From assembly GCF_042433055.1 (NCBI RefSeq), contig NZ_JBHLWB010000005.1, positions 41,378 through 105,377 on the forward strand: 64,000 nucleotides of DNA. Reading direction: 5' to 3'. Made by a program: the position numbers and the translations under genes. Shown one piece after another: positions 43,739 through 52,348 of the stretch. Origin of the DNA: Gallibacterium trehalosifermentans. Lineage in GTDB: Bacteria > Pseudomonadota > Gammaproteobacteria > Enterobacterales > Pasteurellaceae. Below the pieces are notes generated by a model. The model was not told where the DNA came from. It saw only the letters and a list, made by a program, of their open reading frames with translations, and did not search any database. Positions within the stretch are counted from its first letter, which is position 1; each line of letters opens with the position of its first letter.

Positions 43739-44767
43739 TTATTGTAAAATACGTTGTGATGCGCCGACTTGTTTTCCTAAAGATTCAACCTTATTTTGGT
43801 AAAATTGGTTGCCGTTGCGTTGATCCAAAAGTAAAGCTATCTCTTGAGCAGCATCATAATGTTGCACATCATAATAGGAGAGTGCCATTAACATTTTTAA
43901 AATATGTACACTTTCGCCTACTTGGAGAATAGTATTGCTGTATTTATCAATAAGCGTTAGGGCGGTTTCGGTTTCTTCTAATTGTGCGGCAATAATCATT
44001 AAATCTGGCAATTCATTTAGCATTTTTGCTTTTTCAATTACATTGATGGCTTGAGGCAATAATTTTTTTGCTTTATCAAGTTGTTGGGTTTCTAATAAGC
44101 TGTATAAGATTGCAGCATACGTAATATGAGGCACCTCAGCACACGTTAATTTGCCCGATAAAATATCCTTAGATAATGCTAACACTTTGTCATAGTCGCC
44201 AATAAAATGATAGTAATTTACTTGGTCTGCTACTACACAAGCAGGGCAGTCATTCATTCCATCAATTGGTTCGTTCTGCCATAATTGGAAAGATTCTTGT
44301 GCTTTTTCTCGCTCGCCTCTCACCATATATTGCAACGTTGTGGACGTGTAAACGGGTGCTAGAGAAAATTCAAAATGCGCAAAATAATCTTTCATCAATT
44401 CCAACATACCGTCAATTTCGTCTAAGGTAATATAGGCATTTTCGGGCATATGAGGAATAATCCATTTAAATTTCCATATCAAATCCATCAAGCTATCAAA
44501 ATATTTTTCTGTTTCAGCATCTTGTTCGTTGTCTGCGGCATTCTTGAGCTTTTCATTCGTATATTGCAACAAAAAGTGAAAACAATGAACACGAAAATCA
44601 ATATGTAAAGGAAGTTCTAATTGCATATCTAACACATAATTGGCAATATCAGCCGCCAAAGTTAGATTATCCTGTTTGATGGCAGCGTTATATTGTTCAG
44701 TCAGTACAGCTTCTTTCTTAATGTTGTCTAAAGATGAGAGCATTTCTTTGATACGAAGCATATTCAT
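43739..44767 (-). CDS. Helical TPR-like protein, function unknown
   Basis: A 342-residue cytoplasmic protein, predicted all-helical, with repeat-like helix pairs suggestive of TPR/SEL folds (NLTLAADIANYVLDM, YDKVLALSKDILSG, QLDKAKKLLPQAINVIEKA, YDAAQEIALLLDQ). A CPAC pair sits in the middle (NDCPACVVADQVNYYHF). No enzyme motif, signal peptide or membrane segment. It stands alone between pfkA and lysA, and its spacing to both neighbours suggests a separate insertion in an otherwise familiar region. Start may be two codons later. Confidence 0.6.
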   Translation of the reverse strand: MNMLRIKEMLSSLDNIKKEAVLTEQYNAAIKQDNLTLAADIANYVLDMQLELPLHIDFRVHCFHFLLQYTNEKLKNAADNEQDAETEKYFDSLMDLIWKFKWIIPHMPENAYITLDEIDGMLELMKDYFAHFEFSLAPVYTSTTLQYMVRGEREKAQESFQLWQNEPIDGMNDCPACVVADQVNYYHFIGDYDKVLALSKDILSGKLTCAEVPHITYAAILYSLLETQQLDKAKKLLPQAINVIEKAKMLNELPDLMIIAAQLEETETALTLIDKYSNTILQVGESVHILKMLMALSYYDVQHYDAAQEIALLLDQRNGNQFYQNKVESLGKQVGASQRILQ

Positions 44768-44842
44768 GATTATTTACCCTTTGGTTGTGTTAGATATGTT
44801 GAAACTAGTTACCTAAAAATTGTATTTTATATAGCAATCCGC

Positions 44843-46096
44843 TCATTCTTCAATGAGTTGTTCATTAGCCCATAATTCTACAAAACGCTCACGTTTTTTA
44901 ATCAGATAAGCTTTATCACCATCGACTAAAACCTCAGCCGCTTTTGGGTGTGAGTTATAATTAGAAGCCATACTTGCCCCATAAGCCCCCGCCGAACGTT
45001 GTGCGATAAAATCTCCCTCAGCAATAGCAAGTTGACGACCTTTCCCTAAGAAATCAGAGGTTTCGCAAATTGGACCTACTACGTCATAAGTGCGTGTTTC
45101 TCGCTCAAGCGTACGATCGACTTCAATAATTTCCATATAAGCTTGATAGAGTGCTGGACGAATCATATCGTTCATACCTGCATCAACAATCGCAAAATTA
45201 AAATCTTCATTTGATTTTAAATATTCTACTTTGGTAACTAAGATCCCTGCGTTTGCACTAATCGCACGTCCTGGTTCAAGAATAATTTCTAACTCTGGAT
45301 AATCTGCGAATTTTGTTAATAATGCACTTGCATATTCTGTTGGGTGAGGTGGTGTTTCATCGCTATAACGGACACCTAACCCACCGCCTAAATCTAAATG
45401 GTGTAATTCAATGCCATCTTGGCGTAATTGTTCTAGCAAGACTAATAAACGATCTGCAGAATCTAAGAAAGGTTGAATTTCTGTAAGTTGCGAGCCAATA
45501 TGACAATCCATTCCAACAATCTGGATATTACTTAAACGCTTAGCTAAACGATAAACCTCTCTTGCACGCGCCACACTAATCCCAAATTTATTTTGCTTTA
45601 AACCAGTTGATATATAAGGGTGGGTTTTAGCATCAACATCGGGATTGACTCGTAATGAAATCGGTGCTTGTTTATTGAGTTGTGCAGCTACTTCATTGAT
45701 ACGATGCAGTTCTGCTTCAGATTCAACATTAAAACAACGAATTCCCACTTCTAAAGCTCGGGCGATTTCGGTATGGGATTTTGCTACCCCTGAAAAAACG
45801 ATTTTACTTGGATCTCCGCCAGCTACTAAAACACGCTCTAATTCACCTTGTGAGACAATATCAAAACCTGATCCCAATTTTGCTAATAAATTTAATAAAG
45901 CGATATTTGGGTTTGATTTGACTGCAAAGCAAATAAGATGAGGGTGTCCTGCGAGTGCAGAGTCAAAAGCATGCCAATGACGTTCTAAAGTGGCACGAGA
46001 ATAAATATAGAGTGGGGTGCCGAATTGTTGTGCTAGTGAGCTAACGGCTAATTCTTCCGCCATTAGTTGATGATTTTTATAATTAAAATAGTCCAT
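44843..46096 (-). CDS. lysA: LysA, diaminopimelate decarboxylase
   Basis: A 417-residue fold-type III PLP enzyme making lysine. PLP lysine K60 in ICFAVKSNPN, glycine loop HLDLGGGLGVRY, GPICETSDFLG with the catalytic cysteine and AYGASMASNYN near the C-terminus. It follows lptM on the same strand by 26 bp. Confidence 0.97.
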   Translation of the reverse strand: MDYFNYKNHQLMAEELAVSSLAQQFGTPLYIYSRATLERHWHAFDSALAGHPHLICFAVKSNPNIALLNLLAKLGSGFDIVSQGELERVLVAGGDPSKIVFSGVAKSHTEIARALEVGIRCFNVESEAELHRINEVAAQLNKQAPISLRVNPDVDAKTHPYISTGLKQNKFGISVARAREVYRLAKRLSNIQIVGMDCHIGSQLTEIQPFLDSADRLLVLLEQLRQDGIELHHLDLGGGLGVRYSDETPPHPTEYASALLTKFADYPELEIILEPGRAISANAGILVTKVEYLKSNEDFNFAIVDAGMNDMIRPALYQAYMEIIEVDRTLERETRTYDVVGPICETSDFLGKGRQLAIAEGDFIAQRSAGAYGASMASNYNSHPKAAEVLVDGDKAYLIKKRERFVELWANEQLIEE

Positions 46097-46122
46097 ATAC
46101 GATTACTCAAACCTCGTAATTA

Positions 46123-46245
46123 TTATGAATTTTGTTGTTGAACAGGTTGATCGTTAGTTGGGTGGTATAAAGGTCCTTTCACACCACAAGCTGTTAAACT
46201 AAAACAAACACTACTTAATAACAACATAAACCATACTTTTTTCAT
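46123..46245 (-). CDS. lptM: LptM (YifL), LPS-translocon maturation lipoprotein
   Basis: A 40-residue lipoprotein: signal MKKVWFMLLLSSVCFSLTA, lipidated cysteine in LTACGVKGPLYHP, then a short hydrophilic tail. The CG(L/V)KGPLY motif is diagnostic of LptM, which helps LptD form its native disulfides. RBS AAGGAGTG precedes the ATG at 46245. The lptM-lysA unit diverges from cyaY, the same order as in Haemophilus. Confidence 0.92.
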   Translation of the reverse strand: MKKVWFMLLLSSVCFSLTACGVKGPLYHPTNDQPVQQQNS

Positions 46246-46355
46246 CACTTCACTCCTTTTTTTAATAGGTGTTCTTTTTACCATTAATTAATGCTTTGTG
46301 CTATCTCTAAGAGAGGAAAATCTCTATAATGAGCAGCTATTTTTAGGAGAATGCT

Positions 46356-46664
46356 ATGAATAACACAGAATATCATCAAAAAATAGAACAAATATGGCAA
46401 CAAATCGAAGAGCAATTAGAAGAACAGGATTGCGATGTCGATTGTGATACTCAAGGTTCAGTATTTACTATTACCTTTGCTGATCGTAGTCAAATTGTGA
46501 TTAATAAACAAGAACCACTACAAGAGTTATGGTTAGCAAGTAAATTAGGTGGTTACCATTTTAGTTACCAACAAGGGCAATGGCTAAATGCAGAAGGAAA
46601 AAATTTCTGGACATATTTAACTGAAGCTTGTTTGGCACATGGCGAACAAGTCAACTTTATTTAA
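46356..46664 (+). CDS. cyaY: CyaY, bacterial frataxin
   Basis: A 102-residue frataxin with the acidic ridge for iron binding (IEEQLEEQDCDVDCD), the strand VFTITFADRSQIVINKQEP and LQELWLASKLGGYHF-. It regulates IscS in iron-sulfur cluster assembly. RBS AGGAG at 46344-46348. Confidence 0.95.
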   Translation: MNNTEYHQKIEQIWQQIEEQLEEQDCDVDCDTQGSVFTITFADRSQIVINKQEPLQELWLASKLGGYHFSYQQGQWLNAEGKNFWTYLTEACLAHGEQVNFI

Positions 46665-46681
46665 TAAAAAAGGAAAAAGCA

Positions 46682-47524
46682 ATGCGTTTTACCCATTATT
46701 TTCTCGCATTATTAATGTTAATTACATTGCCTACGGCAATGGCGGATCTCTTACCATACCAAAGTCGAACAGCGTTATTGTTAACTGCGGCACCTGATAA
46801 TTTTATTGGCTTAAGACCTTATGAACAAAATTATTTAATGGAAACTTATTCTAATAGAAACTTTAATTATCCTGAAAATATGAAGCATGATGAAGTAAAG
46901 TTTCAAATAAGCGTAGCGCTACCGTTTTGGCGAGGGATTTTTGGTGAGAACTCCGTATTAGCGGGAGCTTATACACAACGTTCTTGGTTTCAATTAAGCA
47001 ATCGGAAACAATCTTCTCCTTTCAGAGAGAGTAATTATCAACCACAACTTTTTGTTGCTTGGGCAACAGATTATCCGCTTTGGTGGGGCTGGAAGTTAGC
47101 TGATGTAGAAACTGGGGTGGTACATCTTTCTAATGGACGTAGTGATGAAATGGGAAAATCACGCAGTTGGAATCGCCTGTATCTGCGAACAAGTTTTACA
47201 AAAGATGATTGGCTCGTGGAGCTAAAACCATACTGGCGAATTCCAGAAAAAGCATCTGATGATGACAACCCAGATATTGTTGATTATTACGGTTATGGTG
47301 ATGTCAGTGTAGGGTATCGTTTCGCTGATCATATTGTAAAAACAACAGCTCGTTATAATATGGCAACCAATAAAGGGGGAATTGAACTCTCTTGGAGTTA
47401 TCCTATCGCAAAATATGTGCGACTATATACCCAGTATTACCACGGCTATGGTGAATCCTTATTAGACTATAATCGTTCTATTGATCGCATAGGGATAGGT
47501 ATTAGCTTAAACAATGTATTCTAA
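46682..47524 (+). CDS. pldA: PldA, outer-membrane phospholipase A
   Basis: A 280-residue outer-membrane barrel enzyme. Start at ATG 46682 (MRFTHYFLALLMLI, cut after AMA) behind AAGGAAA; the upstream extension in frame overlaps cyaY and is rejected. Catalytic His-Ser-Asn pattern in VVHLSNGRSDEMGKSRSWNRLY. Ends with phenylalanine, as barrels do. Degrades phospholipids misplaced in the outer leaflet. Its end overlaps the recQ start. Confidence 0.93.
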   Translation: MRFTHYFLALLMLITLPTAMADLLPYQSRTALLLTAAPDNFIGLRPYEQNYLMETYSNRNFNYPENMKHDEVKFQISVALPFWRGIFGENSVLAGAYTQRSWFQLSNRKQSSPFRESNYQPQLFVAWATDYPLWWGWKLADVETGVVHLSNGRSDEMGKSRSWNRLYLRTSFTKDDWLVELKPYWRIPEKASDDDNPDIVDYYGYGDVSVGYRFADHIVKTTARYNMATNKGGIELSWSYPIAKYVRLYTQYYHGYGESLLDYNRSIDRIGIGISLNNVF

Positions 47525-49364
47525 TGATAACGATAAAGAGGAGATTGCAGAGAATGATTCTCCGCTTTCTCTTACTCAAGCCAAAACAATTTTGCAAGAT
47601 GTGTTTGGCTATCAGCAATTCCGCCAAGGTCAACAACAAATTATTGAAGCAACCCTAAAAGGACAAAGCAGTTTTATTTTAATGGCAACAGGTGGTGGAA
47701 AATCACTTTGCTATCAAATTCCTGCATTGTGTTTCTCGGGGTTGACGTTAGTGATTTCGCCGTTAATTGCCCTAATGCAAGATCAAGTGGATCAGTTGGT
47801 TGCCAATGGTGTCGCTGCTGCTTATCTAAATTCTAGCCAAACATTAGAACAGCAACGAGTTACCGAACAACAAGCGTTAACAGGGCAATTAAAATTACTC
47901 TATATCTCGCCAGAAAAAGTGATGACAGATGCCTTTTTCTATTTTATTCAGCAATGCCAAGTCAGTTTTATTGCTATTGATGAAGCACACTGTATATCAC
48001 AATGGGGACACGATTTTCGTCCTGAATATGCACGATTAAGTAGCCTCACTCGGGTATTTCCCAATGTGCCAATTATGGCATTAACCGCCACTGCGGATCA
48101 GGTAACTCGACAAGATATTTTATCTTTACTCAATTTAGATCAACCGTTTATTTATATTGGTAGTTTTGATCGACCAAATATTCGTTATACCGTAGTTGAA
48201 AAATTTAAACCGCAAGAGCAATTAATCCAGTTTGTGCTAGCGCAAAAAGGCAAAAGTGGTATTGTTTATGCTAATAGTCGGAATAAAGTAGAGCGGCTTG
48301 CTGAATCATTACAACGGCGAGGAATTGCGGCGAAACCTTATCACGCAGGCTTTAGTAATGAAGTTCGAGAACAAACACAGCACGACTTTCAACGTGATAA
48401 TATTCAGGTTATTGTGGCGACTATTGCCTTTGGTATGGGAATTAATAAACCTAATATTCGTTTTGTGTTGCATTATGACTTACCCCGAAGCATAGAATCT
48501 TATTATCAAGAAACTGGGCGGGCAGGACGAGATGATCTCCCTGCGGAAGCGGTATTATTTTATGATCATCAAGATTACTTATGGCTAAATAAATTACTGC
48601 AAGAGAAACCAGATTCTTCACAAAAAATGATTGAGCAACATAAATTACAAGCGATGGGAGAGTTTGCGGAAGCACAGACTTGTCGCCGTTTAGTGTTGCT
48701 AAACTATTTTGCAGAACATCGTCATCAACCTTGTCAAAATTGTGATATTTGTTTAAATCCGCCAAAAAAATATGATGGGTTGATTGACGCACAAAAAATG
48801 CTTTCTACGGTATATCGTACTGGACAGCGTTTTGGTAGCTATTATGTGATTGCAGTATTGCGTGGCGTGAATAATCAAAAAATCCAAGAATTACAACATG
48901 ATAAATTATCTGTGTTTGGAATTGGCAAGGATCATACACAAGAATATTGGCATAGTGTGATCCGTCAATTAGTGCATCTTGGTTTTTTAACGCAAAATAT
49001 TACCAATTTTTCTGCGTTACAACTAACAGAAGCTGCCAGACCTATTTTGCGTGGTGAAATACCATTATCACTAGCCTTGCCTCGGCAAAACCTTTCTATG
49101 ATTAATCACGCTCATCTACAACAAGCTCGACAAGGCGATCGGGTCTTATTTAATCAATTACGCCAATTACGCAAGCAGTTATCAGATCGAGATAATATTC
49201 CACCTTATGCGGTCTTTAATGATGCGACATTAGAAGAAATGACACGCAAAACACCGACAACATTATCTGAAATGTTAGCGATCAATGGGGTGGGGTATAA
49301 AAAATTGGAACGCTATGCAGAACCATTCCTACAAAAGATTATTGCCTATCAAAAATCTCACTGA
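47514..49364 (+). CDS. recQ: RecQ, ATP-dependent DNA helicase
   Basis: A 616-residue helicase. Walker A ATGGGKSLCYQ, DEAH box with the aromatic loop AIDEAHCISQWGHDFRPEY, motif VI QETGRAGRD, zinc site with four cysteines (TCRRL, CQNCDIC), winged helix and a C-terminal HRDC domain. Start ATG overlaps the last 11 bp of pldA, a translational coupling. Confidence 0.96.
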   Translation: MYSNDNDKEEIAENDSPLSLTQAKTILQDVFGYQQFRQGQQQIIEATLKGQSSFILMATGGGKSLCYQIPALCFSGLTLVISPLIALMQDQVDQLVANGVAAAYLNSSQTLEQQRVTEQQALTGQLKLLYISPEKVMTDAFFYFIQQCQVSFIAIDEAHCISQWGHDFRPEYARLSSLTRVFPNVPIMALTATADQVTRQDILSLLNLDQPFIYIGSFDRPNIRYTVVEKFKPQEQLIQFVLAQKGKSGIVYANSRNKVERLAESLQRRGIAAKPYHAGFSNEVREQTQHDFQRDNIQVIVATIAFGMGINKPNIRFVLHYDLPRSIESYYQETGRAGRDDLPAEAVLFYDHQDYLWLNKLLQEKPDSSQKMIEQHKLQAMGEFAEAQTCRRLVLLNYFAEHRHQPCQNCDICLNPPKKYDGLIDAQKMLSTVYRTGQRFGSYYVIAVLRGVNNQKIQELQHDKLSVFGIGKDHTQEYWHSVIRQLVHLGFLTQNITNFSALQLTEAARPILRGEIPLSLALPRQNLSMINHAHLQQARQGDRVLFNQLRQLRKQLSDRDNIPPYAVFNDATLEEMTRKTPTTLSEMLAINGVGYKKLERYAEPFLQKIIAYQKSH

Positions 49365-49464
49365 ACAAATGTTTTATATTTTAATATTTGTTGAAAAATT
49401 GATTTATTTTTCTTAGTAAATTATTTAAACATTTATATTCTTTTCTATATCAACCTGATATTTT

Positions 49465-49480
49465 CGTGATCTCTTTCACA
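49465..49480 (+). promoter_or_regulatory. CRP-like site 1 upstream of the catabolic cluster
   Basis: CGTGATCTCTTTCACA matches TGTGA-N6-TCACA except the first base, 159 bp before the pdxA2-like ATG. Confidence 0.65.
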
Positions 49481-49514
49481 TATTTAATATAAAAGTTCAC
49501 TATTTAATCAATAC

Positions 49515-49530
49515 TGTGAGATGTATCACA
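49515..49530 (+). promoter_or_regulatory. CRP-like site 2 upstream of the catabolic cluster
   Basis: TGTGAGATGTATCACA is a perfect TGTGA-N6-TCACA palindrome core, 109 bp before the pdxA2-like ATG. Centres of the two sites are 50 bp apart, near five helical turns. Confidence 0.75.
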
Positions 49531-49560
49531 AAAATTATTTCTTTTTTTATTTAATATGCC

Positions 49561-49615
49561 TTAACAAAAGTTAATATGCTGAACATTTGTTAAGTATAAG
49601 GTTAAGTTGATCAAC
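49561..49615 (+). promoter_or_regulatory. Candidate operators between the CRP sites and the first catabolic gene
   Basis: Two perfect palindromes, TTAAC-AAAA-GTTAA (49561-49574) and GTTGATCAAC (49606-49615), with GTTAAG direct repeats between them. Likely positions for the cluster's SorC-type regulator (inference). No clear -35/-10 pair was picked. Confidence 0.45.
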
Positions 49616-49638
49616 ATTAGTACAAATAAGGAAAAATA

Positions 49639-50658
49639 ATGATGCAAAAACCAACAGTTGCTTTAGTTCTCGGAGATCCTGCAGGTATTGGACCAGAGCT
49701 AGTTGCAAAATTATTAGCTCAAGGTGAGCAAAGAGAAAAAGCAAATATTTTACTTATTGCTGATAAAGATGAGTTACACAAAGGAATGGAAATTGCTCAA
49801 CAGACATTTTCTTATGAAGAAATTACAGAGGCGCAATTACCCACTTATTCCTTTCAATCCGGTGTGCCTGCTTTAATTGCCTATAAGTGTTCAAATCCGA
49901 AACCTTTTGAATATGGAAAAGCAACTGAACAGAGTGGAATGTATATTTTAGAAACACTCAAAAAAGCAGTGGAATATGCTCAAGCTGGATATGTACAGTC
50001 AATTTGTTTTGCCCCCCTTAATAAGCAAGCAATGCATTTGGGGGGATTGAAATATCGTGATGAACTGCATTGGTTTGCAGAGCAAACTCATTTTGATGGT
50101 TTTGTTTGTGAACTCAATGTTGTTGACAATATTTGGGCTAGTCGGGTTACTTCACATATTCCATTTAAAGATATTGTCTCTAATTTATCCATTCAATCGG
50201 TTATTGACTGCATTCTCTTATTAAATAGCTCTCTTATTCGTGCAGGTGTTTCACAACCTAAAATTGCAGTACAAGCTTTAAATCCTCATGGTGGAGAGGG
50301 CGGAGTATTTGGTGATGAAGAACTGACAATCATTAAACCTGCGATTGAACAAGTTCGTGAGAAATACGGTATTGATTTATATGGTCCATTCCCAAGTGAT
50401 ACCACCATGCACGAAGTCAAACGCCAAAATCTTGATGGTGTTGTATCGATGTATCATGACCAATTTTCTACCGCTCTTAAACTGTTAGGCTTTGAAAGAG
50501 GAGTTACTGTACAAGGTGGTATTTCCATACCAATTACCACTGCAAATCATGGTACGGCATATGATTTACACGGCAAAAACGTAGCAGTGCCAACGGCATT
50601 TGAAGCAGCATTTAACATCGCTGTTCGCATGGGAAACGGTGTGCTTAAGTCAGAATAA
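49639..50658 (+). CDS. PdxA2-like 4-phospho-tetronate dehydrogenase
   Basis: A 339-residue member of the PdxA family: ALVLGDPAGIGPELVAK, NPHGGEGGVFGDEE and the metal site MYHDQ. The family includes PdxA of vitamin B6 synthesis and PdxA2, which oxidatively decarboxylates 4-phospho-D-erythronate or -threonate to DHAP. Context (sugar kinase, TRAP and TTT transporters, isomerases) favours PdxA2. No DUF1537 kinase, the usual partner, is in the window. RBS AAGGAAAAAT. First gene of the cluster. Confidence 0.82.
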   Translation: MMQKPTVALVLGDPAGIGPELVAKLLAQGEQREKANILLIADKDELHKGMEIAQQTFSYEEITEAQLPTYSFQSGVPALIAYKCSNPKPFEYGKATEQSGMYILETLKKAVEYAQAGYVQSICFAPLNKQAMHLGGLKYRDELHWFAEQTHFDGFVCELNVVDNIWASRVTSHIPFKDIVSNLSIQSVIDCILLLNSSLIRAGVSQPKIAVQALNPHGGEGGVFGDEELTIIKPAIEQVREKYGIDLYGPFPSDTTMHEVKRQNLDGVVSMYHDQFSTALKLLGFERGVTVQGGISIPITTANHGTAYDLHGKNVAVPTAFEAAFNIAVRMGNGVLKSE

Positions 50659-50678
50659 TACAACATTGGAGATATGCT

Positions 50679-51683
50679 ATGACGAGAAAACCAAAAAAAT
50701 TATTGAATGATCCTCATGCTGTACCAACAGAACAATTAGAGGGATTACTTTATGCTTGCAAAGGTCAACTCTTGAAAGTAGATGGCTATAGTGGAGTGTA
50801 TCGTGATTGTATCGAAAATGATCGAGTTGTTGTCGTTACTGGTGGGGGAAGTGGTCATGAACCTATGTTTGCAGGATATGTTGGGCAAGGGTTAGCTGAT
50901 GCAGCTGCACTAGGCGATATTTTTGCCTCACCTTCTCCGGATATTATTATCGAAACAACCAAAGCAGCAGAAAAAGGAAAAGGTGTCTTATTCGTTTATG
51001 GAAATTATGCTGGCGATAATATGAATTTTGATATTGCAGCAGAACTCCTAGAAGAAGAGGGGATTAAAGTAAAAACCGTGCGAGTGTCTGATGATATTTC
51101 GGCGGCTCCACTCTCTAAAATGAGCGATAGACGTGGTGTTGCAGGTGATATGTATGTTTTAAAAATAGCAGGCGCAGCGGTTGAACTCGGGTATGACTTA
51201 GAAAGTGTTTATGAGGTAACACAACGAGCGAATTTTAATACCCGAACAATGGGGGTTGCATTAGGTGCTTGTTCTATTCCCCAAACAGGAAAATTCAATT
51301 TTGAATTAGCAGATGATGAATTAGAACTAGGAATGGGAATACATGGTGAACCTGGGGTAAGACGCCAAAAAATGACAACCGCAGACGAAATTAATCAAGA
51401 AATGGTTGAGCGTTTATGTGATGACATTGAACTGCAGAATGGGGATAAAGTGTGCGTAACTATCAATAATTTAGGTGGTTCGACCTATTCAGAGTTATTT
51501 ATTGCTTATCGGAAAGTTCATCAAGAATTACTAAAACGGAACATAGAAGTTCACGATGTTTTGATTGGTCCTTATTGTACTTCTCAAGAGATGGCTGGAT
51601 ATTCAATAACTTTCTTCCGTTTAGATGAAGAATTACAAAAATTATATGACGCACCATGTGAAAGCTTTGCTTGGAGAAAATAA
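50679..51683 (+). CDS. DhaK-type ketose kinase subunit
   Basis: A 334-residue DhaK-domain protein. GGGSGHEPMFAGYVG (55-69) forms the substrate loop and H222 in MGIHGEPG is the histidine that binds the ketone covalently as a hemiaminal. In L-erythrulose and threitol pathways DhaK-type kinases (LerK/DerK) phosphorylate four-carbon ketoses. Here the subunit is separate from DhaL, which follows directly. Confidence 0.88.
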   Translation: MTRKPKKLLNDPHAVPTEQLEGLLYACKGQLLKVDGYSGVYRDCIENDRVVVVTGGGSGHEPMFAGYVGQGLADAAALGDIFASPSPDIIIETTKAAEKGKGVLFVYGNYAGDNMNFDIAAELLEEEGIKVKTVRVSDDISAAPLSKMSDRRGVAGDMYVLKIAGAAVELGYDLESVYEVTQRANFNTRTMGVALGACSIPQTGKFNFELADDELELGMGIHGEPGVRRQKMTTADEINQEMVERLCDDIELQNGDKVCVTINNLGGSTYSELFIAYRKVHQELLKRNIEVHDVLIGPYCTSQEMAGYSITFFRLDEELQKLYDAPCESFAWRK

Positions 51684-51685
51684 AA

Positions 51686-52306
51686 ATGAATTTAGCAGAA
51701 ACAAGAGCAATGTTGCTCTATACAGCAGAAAAAATGGTTGATAGTGAACCAATGTTGACAGAATTAGATTTAAAAATTGGTGATGGTGATCATGGCATTG
51801 GTATGCAGCGAGGGTTTGCGGCTGTTCGTGATTTACTGACTAACGAAACATTTTCACCTAAAGATATTGGCGAGTTATTTTTAACCTCTGGTACAAAGAT
51901 GATGTCGAGTATGGGCGGAGCTTCGGGGGCAATTTTTGGTACATTGTTTAGAGCTGGCGGAAAGGCGATTGCAGGCAAACAAGAATTTGATAGTAAGGTG
52001 TTATCGCTATTTTTAAGTGCTGGTTCTGCGGCTGTTTTTGCAAGAGGTGGAGCAAAACCAGGAGATAAAACGATGATAGATGCTTTGGTGGCAGCAGAAA
52101 AACAGGCGGAAGATATAGCAGATCAAGATTTAAAAATATCGTTATCTAAAGTAGCAGAAGCCGCAGCACAAGGAGCTGAAAATACGCGAAATCAAGTCGC
52201 TGTTTTTGGTAGAGCGAAGAGTTTAGGAGAGCGTTCTCTTGGTCATGTTGACCCTGGTGCTGTATCTATGTCTTTGATTTTAAAATATATGTCTGAATAT
52301 AAGTAA
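51686..52306 (+). CDS. DhaL-type nucleotide-binding kinase subunit
   Basis: A 206-residue all-helical DhaL protein. The Mg-ADP/ATP site is DLKIGDGDHGIGM (D28, D33, D35), with SSMGGASGAIFGT and RGGAKPGDKTMIDAL. Start at ATG 51686, one base after the dhaK stop; an upstream in-frame codon is ignored. No DhaM (PTS phosphodonor) gene is near, so phosphate may come from ATP or from an unlinked PTS protein. Confidence 0.88.
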   Translation: MNLAETRAMLLYTAEKMVDSEPMLTELDLKIGDGDHGIGMQRGFAAVRDLLTNETFSPKDIGELFLTSGTKMMSSMGGASGAIFGTLFRAGGKAIAGKQEFDSKVLSLFLSAGSAAVFARGGAKPGDKTMIDALVAAEKQAEDIADQDLKISLSKVAEAAAQGAENTRNQVAVFGRAKSLGERSLGHVDPGAVSMSLILKYMSEYK

Positions 52307-52348
52307 CTTATATTAATTTTTGCTATTAAAAGCTTGAAGGAGACAAAT

